NCBI GenBank assembly: GCA_033296885.1
Contig: MU864033.1
Span: forward strand, 1-64,000
Origin: Triangularia verruculosa
Lineage: Eukaryota; Ascomycota; Sordariomycetes; Sordariales; Podosporaceae
DNA length: 64,000 bases
Direction of reading: 5' to 3'
Below, piece by piece: positions 43,999-54,033 of this stretch. The notes beneath the pieces are model-generated. The model was not told the DNA's origin. It did no database searches and saw only the letters and a list, made by a program, of their open reading frames with translations. The stretch's first letter is position 1. Every line of letters starts with the position of its first letter. A program made the translations under genes and the position numbers.

Positions 43999-45161
43999 GG
44001 GGGTTGTTGAAGGGCGGCAGCGTGAAGGGAAGGTGCAAAGAATGGTTCGATTTGACTGAGACCTGGGCTGGGTGAAGAGAAGACGCTGAGCTCTCAGGTA
44101 TCAAGGGATATCATTTTGATTAGGTCACAGAGTGGCCCAATCATCATTTCTTCCCCCCAAAGTCGGACTCCATATCATCCGCCTTTATGCTATGGGCACG
44201 AAGTTAGGTAACTTGGCGTGCTCTTTATGCACCGCACCCCTTCACATGGTGATAATGCTAAGGTGCCAAGGCACAAGTCCCCAATTCCAAAAATCTGTTT
44301 GTTTGGGCATCATCTGTTGTTCAAACTCTCAAAACCAGACTGGCAAATCGCTCAACACCAACTCTGCCACCCCTGGAACTCATCTTGAACCATCTTCCCG
44401 GTGACTAGGAACGGCGAATTGTATTTCCCTTGAGATTACGGCACAGTTTGAACACTAACTAGGTAGCTGCAGATTCTTGATCTGATCTGGACCAGCATCG
44501 GCATCCATTGTGGAGATGGGCATCTACCGATCAGCACACGCTAGAATCTGACAGGGCTGATTGGGGGTCCAAGGTGAAGCGGTAAGAGACCACGTACCTA
44601 TCGGCCGGCACTGCCAGCAGCGAGCTGAAAAGAATTCAGTTGCCTGTAGCGGGCCCTCCACTGGACTAGTGTCGAGGAAATAGCCGCCCCACGCAAACTA
44701 AAGCGGTACCAAGACGCCGGCCCTTCGTTTTGCAAGGATCGGAGATTTAACAGCACGGGGACCAGGAGTCAACACCACGCTACCTAGGAGGACGAGGCAT
44801 TGAAGCCACTCAGCGCCAGAAGCACAACTCACTGGGATCGGCCTAGGTTCCTTGCGTGTCAACATGCCATCCACGGTTATTCTGTTGCCTGCTCTACTCA
44901 CCATGGGTCCCCGAGCAAGGGGAGTTGGGAGGCACGATGGAGGTCAGCGTCAATGGTTGGGTGCAAAGATCTGGAGCTCATGATGCTAGTCTGGGAGAGA
45001 TTGGGGTTGAAAGATACCACGAGAAAAGTATAAAGGCATCCTTTCTCGCTCTCACTGCAGCATTTCTCATCCCTCATCCTCATCACACTCTCCAGTCTTC
45101 CACCACAATTTACCCTCTTCAACTCAGCACTCAAGCTTTCGTCTTCAACCCAACCATCAAA
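43999..45161. other. Intergenic, 5' flank of secreted protein gene
   Basis: No gene recognised; ORFs at 44132-44404 and 44698-45033 lack features. The reading frame of the downstream gene is open back to 44856, but a TATA box at 45029 and the signal peptide fix the start at 45162. A TACCTAGG-type site lies near 44782. Confidence 0.5.
45029..45035 (+). promoter_or_regulatory. TATA box of small secreted protein gene
   Basis: TATAAAG lies about 130 bp before the ATG at 45162, followed by CT-rich leader DNA. It supports the downstream start against the longer open frame. Confidence 0.55.
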
Positions 45162-45700
45162 ATGCAGCTCTCCAACATCTTCACCTTCGCCCTCGCCGCC
45201 TGCGGTGCCGTCTCCGCCGTCCCGGCCCCCAGCCCCGAGGCCGAAGCCCATGCCGCCGCTGTTGAGGCCCGCGCCTGGCCTGCCAATGGCATGACCACCA
45301 GCTGGGGCATCTGCCACGGCTCCGGCCGCTGGGGCAAGAGAGTGGACGCCATCACGGCCATCAACCAGTTCTGCGCCCAGCACGCCAAGGGTCAGTCATT
45401 GCAGGTTGGATATGCTTACAAGCTCACTGGCACCTACCACACCAACGGTTACAAGTGGGACCTCGAGATCTCCCGCGGCACCACCAACTCCCAGCTCCTC
45501 ACCCTCAACGAGTGCTACACCGTCATGACTCTTGCCCTGGACTACTGCAAGGGCAACAACCAGGATACTCGGTATGTTTCCACACCGTCCCCCCCGCTCT
45601 CAACCTCAAAAGAATCTTGACTGACAGTAAAATTAGTGGTGGCAAGGGCTACGTTGTCTCCCGTGGCTACGATGCCTCGATTGACCCCAACGACCTCTAA
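45162..45700 (+). CDS. Small secreted protein with four mature cysteines
   Basis: Exons 45162-45571 and 45637-45700, with a 65-nt intron (GTATGT ... CTGAC ... TTAG, phase 2), give 157 residues. A signal peptide covers about 1-19. An acidic/Ala-rich propeptide-like stretch ends VEARAW near residue 39. The mature part has four Cys (GICHG, QFCAQH, NECYT, DYCKG), consistent with two disulphides, and ends GYDASIDPNDL. The small size, TATA box, signal peptide and even Cys number fit an effector-like or wall-associated secreted protein. I do not recognise a family, so no activity is claimed. Confidence 0.82.
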
Positions 45701-46412
45701 GTGCTTTTCCTTGGCTCTGTCATGGAAGAGATTGCATAATTTGGTGATGGGGGCGACCTAAGGATAGATATGGACTGTTCTTTTCTAGAGGGGGAACTTT
45801 GGTGTAAGACCTGCCATGGTCGGATAATTGGAAAGAAAACGTCATTTAGTATTATCTGTAGTCTCTAATAGACCTTTTAGACGAACCCCCATCTTTTATC
45901 TTACCATGAAAAGGAGAAAACAGAAACACTTGATCACCTAGATACCGTTGTACGATACCTGTGACTTAGGATAGCGGCAGCAGAATGACTAAGAACATCC
46001 CAAGGTGCCAATCTCACCAAAAATCAAGTAATGAACTATGGTCCCTAGACCTAGGCTCAAAAGAGAAGTGCGTGAAGGACGACAAATGCTTCTGAATTCT
46101 GATCCACAACAATCCATCTGCCCCTATCCATCTGAATGGGCAATATACCTAAAAATCGCATATACAACCTCGCCCAAAACCGACATGATGTATCTTCCTG
46201 ACAGGCTCTTACTAAACCAGAACCGGAACAACCGGGTATTCGCTTTCCCGAAAAACTAAAGTATAAACGAAATAATCAACAGGACAAAAAACAATGCACA
46301 TATCCATCAACTATCCCATCCATCCATCCTTCTATGCAGTGTGTCATCCATCATCAATGCCCAATCCTGACCCAAACCATGCCATCCCATAACCAAATCC
46401 TAAACGTTGACC
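45701..46412. other. Convergent 3' ends, no gene
   Basis: 712 bp lie between the stop codons of two convergent genes. Only 3' UTRs are expected. ORF 46038-46259 has no feature of interest. Confidence 0.55.
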
Positions 46413-49400
46413 TTATGACGAAGAAGCCGCGGGCCTTCCTCTCCTCTTTGGGGCGGGCGTCCCATTGACAGTCATGCCCAACTTAGCAACATCGGTCCGC
46501 TTCGTCGGCCTGCCAGCCGCCTTCTTGATACCCGAAGCCGGGGCAGTAGCAGCGGGAACGGTGGTAGCAGCAGTTGATGTTGAAGCAGCAGGCTTAGGCA
46601 AAGCAGTCTTGGCCCTCGACGGAATGGATCGCTTAGGGGCCGTGGTGCTCTCAGCAGAGACGACCTTCTTCATAGGGGTCGGTGTCTGCAACCGGGTGGA
46701 CCTCGTGCTGCGTCGCGTTGAGGCAGCCACAGGAGCAGCAGCCTTTGCAGCTGCGGTCTTAGGAGCATCAGCCTTGGGAGCGGTCTTGGGAGCATCGACC
46801 TTGGGGGCGGTCTTGGGGGCCTCAGCCTTGGAGGCAGCAGTCTTGCGAGCAGCGGCTTTGGGAGCAGGGGTAAACGAGGAAGCAGCAGTAGCAACGACCT
46901 TCCTTGTCCTGGTCCTGGGTGGCTCAGGCTTGTTCTCTGCCGCCGAGGCAGCTGCCTTTGCTACACTGGGAGGGAGCGGGACCTCGGTAATAGTGGGAAT
47001 CGCCAGCTCGTCCATGTCGTCATCATCGGCAATAATAGCCTGCTTCATAAAGCTGGCCGTTGCTACAGGCTTAGATTCAGCCTCGTTCGCGTCCGCAGCC
47101 GGCAGGACTGGAGACTCGCCCTGGTAACTAGCCAGTTCCTCGGCCCACCTGACGTTCTTGACCGTCCGGTCTGCCTGGGTGCGGGGCTCCTTGGGCTCAG
47201 CCTCTTTTGTTTTCCATGAAGAATCCTCGGCGTGCTTTGCGAGAATAACGGCCGGGTGGACAGCATTGCCCTTGTTCTTGCGAGTATTGACCCGTGTCAT
47301 GGTGGCCAAATCCTTCTCATCGTTGCGCTGCCTGGCCATGTTAAGGTGGGTGTCCATGGTACCGTCATCCATGGCGCCCATTCCGGGCAGCCGCACAGGA
47401 ATCAGCGACAGAGCAATGGAATTGGCCGAGGGCGCTGTAGGTCGAAGATTCCGGGTACTACGGGCACGGGTCGACCGACGGGGCGCCTCGTCGTCCGGTG
47501 GCGGGACAGCGGCAGCAGCGGGAGCGCTCTTGTCGAGGGCATTTTCCGTTGATCCAAGAACGCGCTTTTTTCGACGCTTGGGAGCAGGGGCCTGACTGGG
47601 ACTATCCGGGGCATCTTTCGGGGCGACCACATCCTTAGCATGATTGTCCTTCATGTCTTCGAGCTTTCTCTTTTTCACAGGGCTGGGGCTGTTGGGGCTC
47701 TTCTCACCCAAGGGCTTCCTATCCGTTGGCGCATCGGCCTCTGCTTTGGTCATGGGCGAGCCTGTTGATGAGGTGAGGGTGCTCATTGACCCAGACCGGC
47801 GCTTAAGACGAGGATTTTGTGTTGTCGAGGCAGCCGCTGCCGCAGCAGCAGCGGCCTTTGCGTTCCTATCGGCAGTTACCCGCGTCACGAACTTCCGCAA
47901 CAGCTCTGCTTCTGAGTCGTCGTGTCTAGCTTGAAGTTGGATTGTGTCGTTCTCAACTTGAGGCGGTGGCACAGAGAATGTTAAATCGTCGTCCACTGCC
48001 ATGGTAAGCTCATCACTTGCTTCATCAACCACATCTTGCTCAACTACTTCATCCTCGTCAAGGTCATCTGACTGGGCCTCCTCGGTGTCTTCTGGCAGTG
48101 TTGTCACGGCGGGTTGAGTCCATTGACTGGGTGAGGTTTGGCGACCGTTGACTGGTGTGAAACCGGAAGGTTCCGATGCGTTGACAATTTCCCCAGTCCT
48201 TTGTTTGGGTGTGGAAACATTCCCTTGCTCCTCGCCTTGTTCCACAGGCGTGGCCTGAGTGGGTGTGCCGGGCGCCAAGCCTTCCTCCTCAGACATGATC
48301 GGTGTCTCTTGGGGGCTAAGGGGTGAAACCGTCAACGACGTGTTATCGAATTCGGGAGCAGAAGAGGCAGTCTTCTCGACGTCAACTGGGTCCTTTGGAT
48401 CAGATTCTCCAGCCTCCAGAATGACAGCATCGACAACGGTTGATGCATTGCTCTCAAACGACTGGGCCACAGGGAGAGGGCTAGTTTCCAGCAAAGATAG
48501 CTCTTCCTCCTTAGCATCAAATTCTGGCTCCGCTGGCGATGGACTGCTGATGGGGGAGTCGTGGGGCTGCTGCTGTGGCGATTCAACGCGGGGCCGGGTA
48601 GTCGAAGTTGTGACAACAAGATCAGTGGACATATCGACGTCGCAGGTGCTAAGATCAGAGAGCTCGGATAAATCGTCAATCGACGCAAAGCTGTCCTCGT
48701 GGTGACCAGGTGCTGAAGGAGAACCATCGAGCGCGTTAAAACGAGACACATCCTCTTTTCTCGCGCTGCGTTTGACACTCCGCTTGATGCTCAACTGAAG
48801 AACAGCGTCAAGATCGTGGTTCTGAAGCGGGGTCGATGGACTGGCCGGAGCTATTCTAGCGCTGCGAGGAGTTGAAGGGACGACGACCATTTGCTCCTTC
48901 TCGATGCAAGAACTCTCGGGTGTCTTGAGAACAATGGTAGGCTCGATGAAGGAGATAGCCTCATGTTCTTCGACGATCACGGATGTTTCTTGAAGGCCGG
49001 GTGCGAGAGTAGTCTTGATGGGAGATTTCCTAGGAGACTTCATGGGAGAATCGATGATGGTTGACTCTTCGTATATCGTTGACAGACCTTCAGGTTCGTA
49101 AGGGGTGAAGGAAATATCACCCTCAGCAGGCTCGTGTTCATAGACTGGTGTCTCTTCGACTGCCTCGGCCTGCTCTTCTTGTAATGGCGATTCTTCGATC
49201 TGAGCAGGCTGGTGTTCGTCAGTTGGTGACTCCTCAATAGAGGCCGGAAGCGGGGCAGAATCCTCGAGAACTGATGGTTCCTCCTCTGCATAGGTCACAC
49301 AGGGAGCAGGGTTGCCTACTGCCTGTTCAGGTTCCTGCTGTGGGCTGGCACCATTGACTTGAGCGGTTCCAGTAGTGCCTGAGATGTCAGTCATCAGAGG

Positions 49401-50860
49401 ACTGAAGAAACCGTCCAGGGGCGCAGATGGAAGAGGAGTCTCGTCAAGCGCACCTGCACTTGAAGTCTCCCGTCTGGGGGTCGAGGCAACAGCCTTTGAT
49501 GGTTGACTAAAGATGTCCAAGTTGGTTTTAGCATCAACTTCAATGACCCCTTTCTTTTCCTTGCGTCCAGTGATGTCGAACAAGAGTCCACTGCCCAGAG
49601 TGCTGCGTCGGCCCTTTCCGTTATCGCTCGCTTCAGCAATTATGGCGCTCAGGCTGTTGAGACTGTGTCGTCGATTCGGACTATTGCGCACGGCGTCTAG
49701 ACGCAGAGACTTGCGCTCGGTCCTCCGAGCAGCGGCAAGGGAAATGCGTCGACGAGCTTCATGCTGAGGTTCCACGGTGCTATCTGCCACCGGTTGGTCG
49801 AAGATGAGGGGTACAGGACTGTCACTATGTTGTTCTTGCAGGATGGGGGCTCTCGGAGTTGCGGTAGGGGGCGGCAACATCGTCCCAGGTGTGGTCGTGG
49901 CGGGTGATGATTTCGATGGCGACTTCTCTGGTGGGCTCGTCTTGGGTGATTCAAGCACGACCTTTGTTGGAGTCGCGTGAATTCTGAAGGTCCTAAGGGG
50001 TGAGTCGGACACCTTGATGGGCGACAGCATCGTAATCGCGGGGGCTCTCTTGACAGGGGACAGAGCAGGTACTGATTTCTTTGCCGGAGAGAGCCTGGGC
50101 ATCAGCAGTTTCCGCGGCGATTCTTCTCCTCCCGGAGGAAGCGTGAAGCGTCTACTAAGTCTGCGCGTAGACCTATTCAAGGAAGCCTTCTCGTCGACCT
50201 GCGTCGTTGGCTCAGCCGGGGCAGCAGCAGGAGGTATCTCAAAGTCTGTTGCCCGGTCCATATTTGGTGGAATTGGCCAACGGGAGTTGTGTCGTTTTCT
50301 GGGGACCCAGCTGAGCTGGTGATCTGGGAATGTCGTGTGGCTGGATGGCAAGCTCGTTGCTGAGGCCTCGGATTCAGCGTTCACTTTGTTGACGAACGCT
50401 CTTGCCTCACCCAAATCAACACGTCCAATAAGTCGTGCGCTCCGTGGTCGGATGGCCCATTTCGCATCGCCATAGGCGGGAACATGACTACCCCCTCTTA
50501 CGCGCTTCCGCGGGTTCTGGCCCCGCGTATCCTCCAGCTCGGCCATGTCGCGTAAATAGGCATCGCGTGCTGGATTTGACACACTCAAGCCGGGAACGCG
50601 TTTCCAAATCTTGCTCTGTCGGCCGTGGCCTGACGCGGGGTTTACCGCAACGCGTTGCCATGCTTTTGGTGCCGGAATTCTTGGTGGGAGGAAGGCATTG
50701 GCTGTGACTCGGGGCCTGGAACGCAAACACACTGTCAGTCGGAAGGTTTCCTCAGAAGACAAAGCAAGAAGCGAAAGACATACTGCTCAGTAAAATGCAA
50801 GACATCATCGGTTTGCGCGGCGGCTGCGGCTCGTTCCAAGCCACCTGCGAAACCGAGCAT
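46413..50860 (-). CDS. Large disordered basic protein with AT-hook-like C-terminus
   Basis: Exons 50860-50784 and 50715-46413, with a 68-nt intron (GTATGT ... ACTGAC ... CCAG), give 1459 residues. The 26-residue first exon (MLGFAGGLERAAAAAQTDDV) joins cleanly to QPRVTANAFLPPRIPAPKAW; an ATG at 50762 lies inside the intron. Most of the protein is Ser/Pro/Glu/Thr-rich disorder with many SP/TP sites (SPIK, SPAKK, TSPPEKSPSKS), so it is a likely target of proline-directed kinases. A more conserved-looking stretch near residues 1215-1310 includes IPVRLPGMGAMDDGTMDTHL, EKDLATMTRVNTRKNKGNAV and TVKNVRWAEELASYQG. The end has GRPTKR and KRRGRPAASSS, AT-hook-like. A nuclear or chromatin role is an inference from these. 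Family not recognised. Confidence 0.82.
46740..46870 (-). repeat. Short in-frame repeat, APKTAPKxD type
   Basis: Inside the last exon of the large disordered protein. Roughly 24-bp units encode variants of DAPKTAPKA and AAAKAAAP several times in tandem. The Ala/Lys/Pro content resembles linker-histone tails. Units differ by point changes, so the array is not freshly expanded. Confidence 0.6.
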
Positions 50861-51445
50861 CTTGAACCAAAAGTCGCTGTGGATCTCGTAAAAAACTGAA
50901 AGGGTATTCTTTTGGCGCAATGCAAGGTTAAAACAAGACGAAATAGTCGAATGCAATTGGGGATTAATTTGGTCAATGCTTGCTACTGCTGCTTCATGTC
51001 TTCGACGGCAAGCAAGAATGACGCGTTTTGTCAAAAGTTGGGGGAAAGAAATGGCGAAGTTCGCATGCGCGTGTCGGTCCCCTGCTTTCCAACGAATTCC
51101 CAAGTGGACATGGGTTTCAGCGTCGAAGAAACAGGCATTTGTTTACATCTTGAATTCCCAGCCAATCAAAACACACCGCTGTCTTGAATTACTTTCCGGG
51201 TGGCCCTAGCGCCCAGCTTTCGAACACCCCACGCTCCACACCGCCTTCCGCCTCGGTGAATTTATCTGCTTATCGGCACGTGAGCTCCAAATCCCTCCAT
51301 ATCGTCCATCCGGGTGGGTCCCAATCGGCGCAACATTTCGAGGGACCTCGACGCCGACGACAGCCCACCTTGCGATGCAATTGCTGCTTCCATAGCACGA
51401 CCCTTCATTCCCCACCCTCCGCCCGAGCAGACACAAGCCGCCAAT
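50861..51445. promoter_or_regulatory. Divergent promoter, large protein / MRP10
   Basis: 585 bp lie between two start codons pointing away from each other. No TATA box is evident, as expected for housekeeping genes. The MRP10 side (51280-51440) is C-rich. Confidence 0.55.
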
Positions 51446-51781
51446 ATGTCCAAGAACCCAATTCGCCTTCCCCCTCTGCCGAGACTCCGGGTGCGTAACC
51501 CGAACAAGCGCGAGGCGAATCCCTGCCTCGCGATCATGACCTCAGTCTTGGGTAAGCTCACCATTTCCTTGTGGGCCGAATTCATGGTTCCAGAGCTGAC
51601 AGTCTGAACAGCGTGCTGGGCCTCCGCTGGCCACACCGGCAGAGCATGCAACACAGTCGAGGATGCCCTCCGTGCTTGCATGGACGCTCCCAAGGCCCCT
51701 CCCAAGCCGAGCAACACCATCAACTACCATCTCCAGAGATTGTCCACCAAGCTCACCAAGCAGGCCTCGAAGAACAAATAG
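51446..51781 (+). CDS. MRP10: Mitochondrial small-subunit ribosomal protein mS37
   Basis: Exons 51446-51551 and 51612-51781, with a 60-nt intron (GTAAGC ... GAACAG, phase 1), give 91 residues. The gene is easily missed because neither exon alone looks coding. A short basic N-terminus (SKNPIRLPPLPRLRVRNPNK) precedes a CHCH domain with twin C-x9-C: the pair C-LAIMTSVLA-C, then the pair C-NTVEDALRA-C. The C-terminus is Lys-rich. The length and twin C-x9-C match Mrp10/mS37 of the mitoribosomal small subunit, a protein imported and oxidised by the Mia40 pathway. Confidence 0.92.
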
Positions 51782-54033
51782 GTGGTCACGTCGCCATATA
51801 AGCGGAAGAACAGCAAGAAGGGGGTGAACTGGAAGGGATATGATACCTGCTTGAGCGACAAGCCCTGGCACCACAACCGAGGCATGGTGTAGCACATTTC
51901 AAAAAAAGGAGTGGGTCTTGAACACGAAGGAGGAGAGGGCTTCCGTTGCATCCGAGGATCTATGCCCATCTCGACGTGGGGGAAGCGGATGACGGATACT
52001 GCCATTTGGGGCAGCAGGGCGATGGACGCAATGGTGCCACAAGGGGAATGTTGGTATACACAAAATGGGCCGAGCAAAATGCATCGGGGGGCGGCGTTAG
52101 TGCTGTTTTTTTTTTGGCTGTCATCGTCAATGACAAATACCCGCCATCGCGGAGGTGATGGATTCATGTATAAAATGTACAATAAGAAAAATACACGTAT
52201 ATACCCAACGGATCCGTGCCTTGCTACAGCAAGGAGTTATCTATAGAAAGATCGCTTTGATCCATTGATTACTTCTACAAAAGTCCCTTCTGCTAACTCT
52301 TGCAGCAATACCCAAGGCGCTCACCACTTCCACGACGCAAGTTATAGAGCACGATTTCCAGAACACAGCACGCAAAGCACAGCCATCTAACTAGGTACAA
52401 AGACCTGACATAGAGTGACTGGTAAGTCTCAACCCGAGAATTATTTCTTGAATATGATTGTTTGAACATCGTTCCCGATAAAATAACTCCTACCACGACT
52501 ATATCGTGCAGTCTAGGAGATTTTCTAACGAAGACAAGCGTTGAAGCAGAATGTCCAAAGTAGAATTTCAACAGCCTATATTTTCGACTTGGAGAAGAAA
52601 AAGGGGGATGGAAAAGAATGTGAGGTGCCTACCTAGGCAGGAGGTTCTATTGTTGAAATACCAACCTATGTTGGACCACGAGAGAGATTAATGGTACATC
52701 GGAGTCTTTCTTCAGTATATAAAAGAACATCGAGAGGAGAAATCTTTGCGGATCTAATACAAGAGTCATCGCCATGAACTCAAAAACCTATTAACGCAAA
52801 AATCAAGACCACAAACCATAGTAAAATGATATTTTCCCCTGAATCAAATATAAATAAAAATCCATACTTCAAAGTGAGCGTGTTATCTCCCCTGCGCGCC
52901 TGCTAACGAGTGTTATTCCGTCTACCATCACCCATCTCCAACTACCCTACATTTATCCCTTCATCCTCCCTTCCGTAAAGAACGTTCAGTGCCGCAAGGC
53001 GCTATATATCAAAAACTTTCAAATGAATGTCTTCAACAATCTCAACACAGTTGCAACGCAATTCGAAACAAAACAAACAAATAGCTGGGTATTTCGTAGT
53101 ACGGAGAAGTAACGCAACAAAGGTACCTAAGAAGGGATGTAAAAAAAGTCTAGCAACAGTTTAATAACAATAACAACAACACAACAGGCCCTTCAAATAA
53201 CATCGTCATCATACCTCCTTCTCGGTATCTCCGCCTACGCTCTCCAATTACTGATATATCTCTAACTTCTTAGCTTCCACAGCAGTCCGTCAATACAATA
53301 ACAACATCCACAACGAACACAGAAGGCCCACCACCATGTTCAAATCAACGACAGAAGAAAATGAACGTCGGTGTTGTTATCTCCAAGAAACAACGAAGCA
53401 GCCATTAGCTAAACCAAGCCATTCCAAAAAAAAGTCCACCCCGTCGCTTCCAAAGACATCTGCAAATTGTAGAAAAGATTGGCACTCGGCGGGAGCCCCA
53501 TCACTTCGCATGATGGGAAGATAATTGTGTCGTGTGTTGTGGTATTGTGTGCTTGTGTCAGTGTATGTCGCTGTGTCTTGCCGTGGTGCTGAACGAGATG
53601 CTGTCTTCAACCTCGCTGTCTACCTGTGATCTCCCTTTCCCGACGCTGTATTCACCTCCCCTTGATCCCGTAAAAAGCAAGTCAAAAATGGAAATAAAAA
53701 TTCAACCGATCGCTCCTCTATGTGTTGATGATGAAATCCGCAGGAAGAATGGAATTAACTGACAACAAAAAAAAAGGCTGATGATAGAAAGAGGGTATGA
53801 GGTGATACGGTTTGTGCTATAAGAAGGTACAAAAGAAAGGTTTACCGGAGAAACCCTGTATATGGGTGTCGGTCCAGAAAGGTCTGGTGAGAGTGATAAA
53901 GTGTAGGGTACTGTGTGTTATATAACGGTTGATGGTGAGTTCATCCGTCTTTTCTATCCCAAGGGACCAGGAAGAACGATAATGAAATGTTCAGAATAAG
54001 AATGGTGGTGGCGAAGGTGGCCTCGCGATGTTT
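51782..54033. other. 2.25 kb between convergent genes
   Basis: Both flanking genes end here, so no promoter is needed, yet the gap is far longer than two typical fungal 3' UTRs. ORFs at 51911-52246 (+), 52293-52571 (-) and 53336-53610 are short and family-less. The DNA has A-rich and T-rich runs (for example a T-run at about 52105) and several CAA/AAC-rich stretches at 53160-53340, without the TpA excess of the RIP tract. It could contain an unannotated non-coding transcript or a long 3' UTR of CDC24. Confidence 0.45.

Noticed and set aside
46465..47127. 220-codon Ala/Val-rich plus-strand ORF
   Set aside because: Shadow of the APKTAPK repeat and Ala/Thr-rich tail of the large minus-strand protein.
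50762..50783. ATG at 50762 as start of the large disordered protein
   Set aside because: It lies inside an intron with good donor, branch and acceptor; the spliced model adds a sensible N-terminus in frame.
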